DNA of 6,496 nt from Endomicrobium sp. (GTDB lineage: Bacteria > Elusimicrobiota > Endomicrobiia > Endomicrobiales > Endomicrobiaceae): positions 1-6,496 of the forward strand of contig JAISRM010000184.1 of assembly GCA_031273645.1 (NCBI GenBank). Reading direction: 5' to 3'. The stretch's first letter is position 1. The number at the start of each line of letters is the position of its first letter. Positions 1 through 6,496 of the stretch are shown piece after piece. The position numbers and the translations under genes were made by a program. The notes below the pieces were generated by a model, which saw nothing but the letters and a program-made list of their open reading frames with translations, did not search any database and was not told where the DNA came from.

Positions 1-1
1 G

Positions 2-3000
2 GACGATAATTCTTATAACAAAAATCAAGCGCTGACAAGATTTGATATAGATTATCATAAAGACGGCGCAAGCAGACAGGAAATTTATTATGTTCCCGAT
101 GAGTTTAAGGTTTTTTCCAAGCTGCCTGAGAGCGTTTTAAATAAAACAAGCGTTCCTCAAGCGCAGTCGTTTTCTCTTGCAGATAAACGCAATATTGCGG
201 GAAATACCGTATCCGGCAAGGATATTTTTGACCATTTTTTTGAGATTTTAGAGAACAATACTTTTGCGATGTCAACGCTTAACACAAGCAAAGACATTGT
301 TTCTTTACAGGATACGCTTATATTCGTTTCAGCCATGATAGACGGGCTTGAGCATATCAACAAAGACCATGCCGAGCAATTGCGGATTTCATTAAAACAA
401 ATAGAAAAAAATCTTCCTTCTTCTTCAATTGATTCACATAAGGAGCTGAAATCATGGCATTTGTACGCCTTAAATTCAATAACCGGAATACATACGTTAA
501 TAAACGCAGTTCATCAGACTTCTATAACCGATTTTATGTCGGTAAGCATGAAAAATTCCGGAGTAAGAACTGTTTCTGTAAATAGAGATATATCCGAAAA
601 AGAAGCTGATTTAAAAGTATTTGATTTTTCAATGCAAGAGTTAAAGCCTGAGGTTATGGATTTCCTTTCAAGATTAGATTTTATCTCTTTGGAAAATTAC
701 GAGAACATGATTATGAAGGACGGAGTAATAATATACACTTTGAGGCTGGTTCACAGCGTTGATGCTCTTATAAATCTGAATTCTATTGATGATGGAATTA
801 GAATTTCTTTTAATGAGTCAGGGCATAACGACGGAAATAAGCTTAGGACTCTTTTGTTTGCCGTTTTATTATCCCAATGCGGTATGGATATTATCCGTTA
901 CGACGACGGACGAAACGGAAGCAATATATCTTTTCAGGCGGTCTTTAACGCTTCAGACAGATTTGACGCAGCTAAACAGTATGCAGATGTTTTAAATAAT
1001 ATAGTTAAATTTAGCCCGTCTTCCGGTTCGGCTTATGACATTGAACCTCATCCTGACGATGACATAGCTATAAGAGGGGAACTATATATACCTGAGTTTG
1101 ATACTGAAAAGTTTAAAAAAATAAAAGGAACTTTCGGCGTAATGCCGGAAGAACTAAAAGGGCGCGGCAAGCAATATGACTGGGATATGGATTCTGTGGC
1201 TAAGATGATGCATTATAGAAACCAGCAACAGTATAAAAATGACAGAAGCAAATTGTTTGACAGAAGCCTTGAAAATGTGTGGCTTGCAGACCGCGTAAAA
1301 TATGAATATAGGAAGAAAAGCAGGTTTTATATTGAGAATGCAGACGCCGTTTATGATTATTTTGATATTCCTCAAGACAGAAGAAATATAAACGAGATTT
1401 TAAGAATGTTTGCATTGGGCAGAATAATTCTTAATGCCAAAGGCGAGTTAGAGCTAAATAAGAAATATTCAATGAGAAAAAAAATTATCAATTCTATTTT
1501 TAACGATAATGATATGGTTTTTGAAAAAGCTCAGCTGCTCAATCTTATCGACTATTCCGATTTCAGTTTTTCAGCGGTAGGCTACATAGGTTCTATGATT
1601 GCCCAGGAAGGAGTTATAAAAACTTCAAACGGATATATTGCCGTTTATGCAGTATCAGACAGAGAAAGGCGCAGGCTTAAATGCGCCGATGCCGAATTTG
1701 TTGACGTAAATACAGGGCAGAGAAACCAGCTTAGTTATGCGCAGCTGCTTTCCCTTTTGAGAGAAGAAGGTTTCGCTGTTGCAAGACAGCTTGAAAGAAG
1801 TCCGCAGGAGCGCAGGGAAACTATCAGAGAGCTGGAAAAAGAAGTAAATGTTGTTAAATCTGCTCCGGAAATAAGAGGGTTTGCCGTTTCAGAAATCAGA
1901 GGATATGTGTCGGGAAAAATAACATATGATAAAACTAAAATAGACGGCGACAGCATATGGGTAGCCGGATACACGACTCCGGACGATGTTGAAAGCATAG
2001 ACCGTTCAAAAGGTATTATAACTACAAGCGGGGGCATGTTAAGTCATGCAAACATTACCGCCAGAGAAAAATCGAAATCTGCTGTTCTTATTAAAGAAAG
2101 GTGGTCTAACGGAGAAATAAAAGCCGCATGGTTTGAACCTTCAGGACAAAAAACAAAAACCGTAAAAAAGATTGAAACACAGGATTTAACCAACAAAAAT
2201 ATTATTTTAAAAGAAGGCGACCGCGTTTTAATAAGCGGTGAAAACGGAAGCATTATTGTATTTAACGATATTGACTCCGCTTTATTAGACGAACTTCAGC
2301 AAATGATAGACAATAAAGAGGCGGATAAAATTAGAAATCTTATAAATGAGAGCAAAGACTTGCAAATAATAGACAAAATTATAGAGTTTATATATTTTCA
2401 AACCGTAGGAAAAAAGGAGTACGAAAATATAGTTGATATGCTCTTTGAGTTTGACGCAGGAGAAAATATAGAAAGAAAAGTAAAAACTCTCGACGATTCT
2501 TATACTGAAGAAATAATCGACAGGATAGAGAAAACTCTCGGCAATATTGAAAATACGGCAGATGCAAATATAGGATATACTCTTATTATGAAAGCGGCAA
2601 ACCAAATAGAGTTAATTTCACGCAGGAATAATTCCAAGAAAGTTTCACAACTGAAGAAGAAAATAAATGAAATTTATTCTTCCCGCGAAAAAATGTTTGA
2701 GCGGTTTATAAAAATATATGAAAAAGAAGCCGTTGCTATATTAGAAAAATCCAATCTTACGCCGCAGGATTATAAGACGCTTGTGAAGCTTCTTAATATG
2801 GCGTCAGTATGGCGTAATTTTCACAATTATAAAGGCATAAGCGAAATAGTTGATAAATTATCAGTCAAAAAAGACGTTGAATTTATGAACCGCCGACATG
2901 ACGCAGATCATGAGCTGTTTGAAAGAGATGTAAATAAAATGTATGACAGTTATGAGTTGTATATAAAAGATTATAATCAGATGAATGATTTGGATTCAAA

Positions 3001-4333
3001 TACTTTTGGCTCAAAAGCGGTTGAGCTTGCAAAAATGTCAAAATTTGTAAAAGATAACGATTATGAAAGCACAGGCATTTATGTCCCTTATGGAATAGGG
3101 CTTGACGTGAGATTGTTTAATCAAATTTTTATTGATTCAACCGAGCGCAGAAAATACGGGGATTATTTGGGAGAGTTTGCAGAGCATGTGTTTTCCGGCG
3201 ATGAAGACAAAGCTCTTGAGATCTCGCGTAAAATAGTTGAAATGATAGAAAAGGTCTATAAAGATAATCGGGATATGCAAGAGAATACATTGAAAAATTA
3301 TATAATCGGCAAGCTTGATATAAATAAACGTTATGCGGTCAGAACATCGGGAGTGGGCGAAGACGGGGCTTCGTTTGCTTTTCCGGGTATGGGGGAAACT
3401 TATTTAAATGTTCCGGCACAAGAAGCGTATGACAAAATAAAGCTAAGCTGGATTTCCTTTTTCAGCGATAGAGCCGTAAAATATATGTGCGACAATAAAC
3501 TTGTTGTCGAGCCGTCAATACTTATACAAGAAATGGTTGAAAACGTTGAAAAAGCCGGAGTGATATTTACAAAAGACCAAAACGGCGATGTAGTTATAGA
3601 AGCTGTTTTAGGACTTGGAGAAGGTCTTGTGTCCGGGCGGGTCGAGCCTGATAATATTAAAGTAAGAATAAGAGACGGCGTAAACAATATAACTTACAGG
3701 CGCGTTATAGGAAATGTCAAAAAACTTGTAAAATCGCAAGACGGCGGAATAGAACTTGCCAAGCTTACCGACAATGAAAGAATAAGCAGAATTTTAGATT
3801 CCGAAATGATAAACAGGCTTGTAAATATATCCTTAAAACTTGAAAATGACGCGGGCTATCCCGTTGACTTAGAATATGCGATAGATACGGACGGAAAAAT
3901 ATATATACTTCAAAGAAGACCTGTAACGACTTTTATGTCAGACGCGGCTGCGCTTGAGAAAAAGAAGATGCAAATATCTCTTGTTTATAAAGACGAAAAC
4001 GCTCTTAAAGATATTCAAAAAGTTATGAGCATTACAAATCCCGACACTAAAGAGAGCTCCATAAGCGTGTATTTTGAAAAAACTGAAGGAAACAGATTAA
4101 TTTTATCCGTAAGCGATAAATTTGACGCATTAAGTAAAGAAAAGATACTGTCGTCAATAGAAATCCGTCTGAGAGACAAAAATGTGCGAAGCAAGCTTCC
4201 GTATTCTGTGGCAGTTAACAAAGAAATGGAAATAGATCCGCTTTATGACGGCGGTTCTTCTTTTGCGCCTATTACGGATATTATAAGCGCGCCAAGCGCC
4301 GATGACGTTAAGGTAATTCTTTCGGCGGCATAA
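2..4333 (+). CDS. Large PEP-synthase/water-dikinase-like protein with permuted domains (5' partial)
   Basis: The reading frame has no stop from base 2, so the true start lies upstream. The ATG at 269 has no ribosome binding site and is internal. Counting base 2 as residue 1, 1,443 residues are visible. Residues about 209-339 (ISFNESG, then LFAVLLSQCGM) resemble an accessory segment I recall following the ATP domain in large PEP-synthase-like proteins; this match is tentative. Residues about 627-757 form a phosphohistidine swivel domain, opening RGYVSGK and carrying GGMLSHANITARE with candidate phospho-acceptor His682. A charged helical stretch of about 240 residues follows. Residues about 1001-1313 are a PPDK_N-type ATP-grasp domain: FGSKA (Lys1005), AVRTSG (Arg1114), GLGEG (1204), DLEYA (Glu1291) and QRRPVTT (Gln1304). 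The last 130 residues are unrecognised. The family moves the ATP beta-phosphate through the His to an acceptor. No PEP/pyruvate TIM barrel is present after the His domain, so the acceptor is unknown. His-then-ATP order is like glucan water dikinase. Superfamily membership is firm; the substrate is not. Confidence 0.88.
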   Translation, partial: DDNSYNKNQALTRFDIDYHKDGASRQEIYYVPDEFKVFSKLPESVLNKTSVPQAQSFSLADKRNIAGNTVSGKDIFDHFFEILENNTFAMSTLNTSKDIVSLQDTLIFVSAMIDGLEHINKDHAEQLRISLKQIEKNLPSSSIDSHKELKSWHLYALNSITGIHTLINAVHQTSITDFMSVSMKNSGVRTVSVNRDISEKEADLKVFDFSMQELKPEVMDFLSRLDFISLENYENMIMKDGVIIYTLRLVHSVDALINLNSIDDGIRISFNESGHNDGNKLRTLLFAVLLSQCGMDIIRYDDGRNGSNISFQAVFNASDRFDAAKQYADVLNNIVKFSPSSGSAYDIEPHPDDDIAIRGELYIPEFDTEKFKKIKGTFGVMPEELKGRGKQYDWDMDSVAKMMHYRNQQQYKNDRSKLFDRSLENVWLADRVKYEYRKKSRFYIENADAVYDYFDIPQDRRNINEILRMFALGRIILNAKGELELNKKYSMRKKIINSIFNDNDMVFEKAQLLNLIDYSDFSFSAVGYIGSMIAQEGVIKTSNGYIAVYAVSDRERRRLKCADAEFVDVNTGQRNQLSYAQLLSLLREEGFAVARQLERSPQERRETIRELEKEVNVVKSAPEIRGFAVSEIRGYVSGKITYDKTKIDGDSIWVAGYTTPDDVESIDRSKGIITTSGGMLSHANITAREKSKSAVLIKERWSNGEIKAAWFEPSGQKTKTVKKIETQDLTNKNIILKEGDRVLISGENGSIIVFNDIDSALLDELQQMIDNKEADKIRNLINESKDLQIIDKIIEFIYFQTVGKKEYENIVDMLFEFDAGENIERKVKTLDDSYTEEIIDRIEKTLGNIENTADANIGYTLIMKAANQIELISRRNNSKKVSQLKKKINEIYSSREKMFERFIKIYEKEAVAILEKSNLTPQDYKTLVKLLNMASVWRNFHNYKGISEIVDKLSVKKDVEFMNRRHDADHELFERDVNKMYDSYELYIKDYNQMNDLDSNTFGSKAVELAKMSKFVKDNDYESTGIYVPYGIGLDVRLFNQIFIDSTERRKYGDYLGEFAEHVFSGDEDKALEISRKIVEMIEKVYKDNRDMQENTLKNYIIGKLDINKRYAVRTSGVGEDGASFAFPGMGETYLNVPAQEAYDKIKLSWISFFSDRAVKYMCDNKLVVEPSILIQEMVENVEKAGVIFTKDQNGDVVIEAVLGLGEGLVSGRVEPDNIKVRIRDGVNNITYRRVIGNVKKLVKSQDGGIELAKLTDNERISRILDSEMINRLVNISLKLENDAGYPVDLEYAIDTDGKIYILQRRPVTTFMSDAAALEKKKMQISLVYKDENALKDIQKVMSITNPDTKESSISVYFEKTEGNRLILSVSDKFDALSKEKILSSIEIRLRDKNVRSKLPYSVAVNKEMEIDPLYDGGSSFAPITDIISAPSADDVKVILSAA

Positions 4334-4359
4334 TCCGGCAATACTGCTTTTTTCGTTTT

Positions 4360-4398
4360 AAAACCCCGGGCTTGTATGCCGGAGTTTTGTTTTTATTT
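4360..4398 (+). terminator. Intrinsic terminator of the dikinase-like gene
   Basis: An A-rich flank leads into a GC-rich hairpin. AAAAC (4360-4364) pairs with GTTTT (4384-4388), and CCGG (4366-4369) pairs with CCGG (4379-4382). One C/A mismatch interrupts the stem, and the loop is about 9 nt. A T-rich tract (TTTTGTTTTTATTT, 4385-4398) follows. It begins 26 nt after the TAA of the dikinase-like gene, as expected for a rho-independent terminator. The A-tract and T-tract symmetry could also let it work on the opposite strand, but no convergent gene is present to need that. Confidence 0.75.
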
Positions 4399-4404
4399 CT
4401 AATT

Positions 4405-4413
4405 TGGTAAAAT
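4405..4413 (+). promoter_or_regulatory. Possible extended -10 promoter for the XRE-cupin gene
   Basis: TGG followed by TAAAAT (4408-4413) matches the extended -10 form TGn-TATAAT with one mismatch in the hexamer. A start point near 4420 would give a leader of about 25 nt before the ATG at 4445. The -35 region is poor: TTGTTT at 4387-4392 sits only 15 nt upstream. The placement just after the terminator of the preceding gene is sensible, but AT-rich DNA produces such matches by chance. Confidence 0.35.
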
Positions 4414-4444
4414 CATTGAATCCGGTTGTGCAGGAGGATTATAT

Positions 4445-4996
4445 ATGACTGAGACTCTTAAACAGATAGGAGCCAGAATTAAGGCCATAAGAGAAATGTC
4501 GGAACTTTCGGCCGCAGATTTTGCAAAAAGCATTGATATAGATCCGGTTCTTTATTTAAAGTATGAAAACGGTCAAGCAGATATTTCAGTAAGCGCGCTT
4601 TCGGCTATTTCAACAAAATATAAGGTTGAGATGACGGCTTTGCTTAGCGGGATTGAACCTAAACTTCAGCGCATAAGCGTCGTAAAAAAAGGCAGAGGCT
4701 TAAACGTTGAAAGGCGCAAGGAATATAATTATCAGGATTTGGCTTATAATTTTATAAATAAAAAAGCCGAATTTTTTTTGGTAAGCATAGAGCCTTTAAC
4801 GCAAAACGCAACTCATTCTTATTCTCATCAGGGACATGAATTTAATTACATTTTAGAAGGCTGTCTTAAAATAATTCACGACAATAAAGAATATATTCTT
4901 GAAGAAGGCGACTGCGTTTATTTTGATTCTGGCTTCAAACATGCAATGGAGGCTGTGGGAAATAAAACCGTCAGGTTTTTAGCCGTAGTGCTGTAA
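4445..4996 (+). CDS. XRE-family HTH transcriptional regulator with C-terminal cupin domain
   Basis: A cytoplasmic DNA-binding regulator of 183 residues, typical for the XRE-cupin family. The start is secure: AGGAGG at 4432-4437 lies 7 nt before the ATG. Residues about 6-69 form an XRE/Cro-type helix-turn-helix, with IGARIKAIRE as helix 1, SAADFAKSIDI as helix 2, and the LKYENG signature after the recognition helix. Residues about 110-183 form a small cupin barrel. Its first motif holds His124, His128, His131 and Glu132, followed by FNYILEG. The second motif is GDCVYFDSGFKHA with His166. These His/Glu positions suit a metal or small-molecule ligand site, although the usual proline of motif 2 is Asp161 here. 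The gene sits 103 nt upstream of an acyl-CoA synthetase on the same strand with no terminator between them. It probably controls that gene, and perhaps itself, in response to a carboxylic acid or its CoA ester. That role is inferred from context; the domain calls are firm. Confidence 0.93.
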   Translation: MTETLKQIGARIKAIREMSELSAADFAKSIDIDPVLYLKYENGQADISVSALSAISTKYKVEMTALLSGIEPKLQRISVVKKGRGLNVERRKEYNYQDLAYNFINKKAEFFLVSIEPLTQNATHSYSHQGHEFNYILEGCLKIIHDNKEYILEEGDCVYFDSGFKHAMEAVGNKTVRFLAVVL

Positions 4997-5004
4997 AAAT
5001 TTAA

Positions 5005-5052
5005 GCGCGCAGGTTCAACTAAAAAACTAAACTAAAGCGCATTTTGCGCAGG
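5005..5052 (+). promoter_or_regulatory. Palindrome and direct repeats in the regulator-synthetase gap (possible operator)
   Basis: GCGCAGG occurs at 5007-5013 and again at 5046-5052, with starts 39 nt apart. The second copy overlaps a perfect 13-nt inverted repeat, GCGCA-TTT-TGCGC (5037-5049). Between them lies an ACTAAA run with copies at 5018, 5026 and 5031. The hairpin has only 5 pairs and no T-tract follows, so it is not a terminator. A palindrome in front of the gene next to a dimeric XRE-type regulator could be its operator, or it could be an RNA-processing or stability element. No convincing -35/-10 pair was found in this gap. Confidence 0.25.
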
Positions 5053-5099
5053 AAAACAATAAGTTTAAAAACAACTTTTATTATTTTAAAGAGGAAATA

Positions 5100-6496
5100 A
5101 TGTTAGCGGATAAGTATGTCTGCGTTGTTTATAAGTCTTATGAAGATTTTGTAAAAAATTGTTCAATAGCCGTTCCCGATAATTTCAATTTCGGCTTTGA
5201 CGTCGTAGATGAAATAGCCGCGCAAACTCCTTTAAAAAAAGCGATGATATGGTGCGATGAGACGGGAGAAGAAAGAGAGTTTACTTTTGCCGACATTAAA
5301 AGAGAAAGCGCAAGAACGGCAAATTTTTTTAAGTCCTTGGGCATAAAAAAAGGCGACGCGGTAATGCTTATGCTCAAAAGACGCTACGAGTACTGGTTTT
5401 GCATTACGGCTCTTCATAAAATAGGCGCCGTCGGAGTTCCCGCCACGCATTTGCTTACCGTAAAAGACATAAAATACAGAGTCGGCGCTGCAAATATTAA
5501 AATGATAGTCTGCGCCGCCGATAAAAGAATAACGGACGTAATAAACGAAGCTAAAAAAGATTTGCCGTCTCTTAAGCATACGGTTTCCGTAAACGGCAGC
5601 GTCGAAGGCTGGATAGAATATTCAAAAGAAGTTTTAAAACACAGCGATGTTTTTCAAAGACCTTCCGGAGACGACGGCGCAAAATCGACCGATCCGTTCC
5701 TTTTATATTTTACTTCCGGCACTACGGGCATGCCTAAAATGGTTTATCACGATTTCAGCTATCCTTTAGGCCATATAATAACTGCAAGGTTTTGGCAAAA
5801 TCTCAACGAAAACAGCGTGCATCTTACCGTCGCAGACACAGGCTGGGCAAAAGCGTCGTGGGGTAAAATTTACGGACAGTGGCTTTGCGGGGCTTGCGTG
5901 TTCGTCTATGATTTTGAGCGTTTTCATTCTTGCGATCTGCTGGAGAAAATAACTAAACACGGAGTTACTTCTTTTTGCGCGCCTCCCACAGTGTATAGGC
6001 ATATGATAAAAGAGGATGCGTTAAAATACGATTTTTCAAAATTAAAATATGCCCAAACCGCCGGAGAACCTTTAAATCCGGAAGTGTTTTATAAGTTTAA
6101 AGAAATGACGGGGCTTGAATTAAAAGAGGGTTTTGGTCAGACGGAGACCGTAGTTTTTGCCGCAAATTTCCCGTGGATAACTCCAAAGCCCGGTTCTATG
6201 GGAAAGCCTTCCGCCGGTTGGAATATAGATATTGTTGACGACGATAACAATTCTTGCGAACCCGGTCAGGAAGGCCGCCTTATAATAAGAACCGGCAAAA
6301 CAAAGCCCGTCGGATTATTTATAGGATATTACCGCGATCTGCAGCTGACAAAAAGCGTGTGGGACGGAGCAATATACGATACCGGCGATCTGGCTTATAA
6401 AGACGAAGACGGATATTTGTGGTTTGTCGGCCGTTCTGACGACGTTATTAAAAGTTCCGGATACAGGATCGGACCTTTTGAAGTTGAAAGCGCTTT
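5100..6496 (+). CDS. AMP-forming acyl-CoA synthetase, medium-chain (ACSM-like) type (3' partial)
   Basis: Converts a carboxylic acid, ATP and CoA to acyl-CoA, AMP and PPi through an acyl-adenylate, in the cytoplasm. GAGG at 5091-5094 lies 5 nt before the ATG at 5100. The frame stays open to the window end, giving 465 residues of a family usually near 550. Visible landmarks are the N-terminal VPDNFNFGFDVVD (25-37), the P-loop TSGTTGMPK (205-213), DTGWAKASWG (246-255), APPT (294-297), AGEP (321-324), GFGQTE (344-349), TGD (428-430) and GRSDDVIKSSGYRIGPFEVE (444-463), which starts the mobile C-terminal domain. The catalytic lysine of that domain lies beyond the window. NFNF/DVVD and DTGWAK favour the medium-chain or branched acyl group (ACSM and relatives) over a classic acetyl-CoA synthetase. 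Chain length cannot be read from sequence alone. The XRE-cupin gene just upstream is the likely regulator, and the two may share a transcript. Confidence 0.93.
   Translation, partial: MLADKYVCVVYKSYEDFVKNCSIAVPDNFNFGFDVVDEIAAQTPLKKAMIWCDETGEEREFTFADIKRESARTANFFKSLGIKKGDAVMLMLKRRYEYWFCITALHKIGAVGVPATHLLTVKDIKYRVGAANIKMIVCAADKRITDVINEAKKDLPSLKHTVSVNGSVEGWIEYSKEVLKHSDVFQRPSGDDGAKSTDPFLLYFTSGTTGMPKMVYHDFSYPLGHIITARFWQNLNENSVHLTVADTGWAKASWGKIYGQWLCGACVFVYDFERFHSCDLLEKITKHGVTSFCAPPTVYRHMIKEDALKYDFSKLKYAQTAGEPLNPEVFYKFKEMTGLELKEGFGQTETVVFAANFPWITPKPGSMGKPSAGWNIDIVDDDNNSCEPGQEGRLIIRTGKTKPVGLFIGYYRDLQLTKSVWDGAIYDTGDLAYKDEDGYLWFVGRSDDVIKSSGYRIGPFEVESA

Noticed and set aside
269..271. ATG at 269 as the start of the dikinase-like gene
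   Set aside because: The frame is open back to base 2 and no Shine-Dalgarno sequence precedes this ATG, so it is an internal methionine.
786..995. 69-codon open frame on the + strand in another frame
   Set aside because: It is fully inside the long gene in a different frame, and the covering frame is well supported.
1735..2605. Reverse-strand open frames opposite the His domain and linker
   Set aside because: They are shadows of the long + strand gene. Their translations are low-complexity and hydrophobic or Ser-rich, with no motifs.
5037..5049. Terminator between the regulator and the synthetase gene
   Set aside because: The stem is only 5 base pairs and no T-tract follows, so transcription is likely to continue.
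5064..5084. Promoter from TTTAAA or TATTAT just ahead of the synthetase
   Set aside because: No -35 element lies at proper spacing, and a start from TATTAT would fall within the ribosome binding site.
5232..5579. 115-codon reverse-strand open frame
   Set aside because: It lies wholly antisense to the conserved N-terminal domain of the acyl-CoA synthetase, and its translation shows no recognisable motif.

Overview
The window is moderately AT-rich bacterial DNA with three protein-coding genes, all on the + strand and densely packed. Both outer genes run off the window. Shine-Dalgarno sites are strong (AGGAGG, GAGG), and codons such as ATA and AGA are used freely. With the very long PEP-synthase-like protein, this is compatible with an Elusimicrobiota/Endomicrobium-type anaerobe. 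That placement is an impression from style, not something the sequence proves.

Region 1 (2-4333) is the C-terminal 1,443 residues of a very large protein related to the PEP synthase / pyruvate phosphate dikinase / water dikinase superfamily. The frame is open from the first bases, so the ATG at 269 is only the first in-window methionine. A phosphohistidine swivel domain (GGMLSHANITARE, His codon at 2045) comes BEFORE a complete-looking dikinase-type ATP-grasp domain (about 3002-3940). No PEP/pyruvate-binding TIM barrel follows. This order is the reverse of PEP synthase and PPDK and resembles alpha-glucan water dikinase. The gene ends at an intrinsic terminator (4360-4398).

Region 2 (4445-4996) is a 183-residue XRE helix-turn-helix plus cupin regulator. 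It has a near-perfect ribosome binding site and a possible extended -10 promoter that overlaps the terminator tail.

Region 3 (5100-6496) is an AMP-forming acyl-CoA synthetase of the medium-chain (ACSM-like) type. It is cut off by the window edge before its C-terminal catalytic lysine. The 103-nt gap between regulator and synthetase holds a small palindrome and a 7-nt direct repeat, but no terminator. The pair therefore looks like a co-transcribed sensor plus acid-activating enzyme, probably controlled by a carboxylate or acyl-CoA-related ligand. The permuted dikinase appears to be a separate transcription unit, and I see no direct functional link between it and the pair. There is no sign of mobile elements, CRISPR, tRNA or rRNA.
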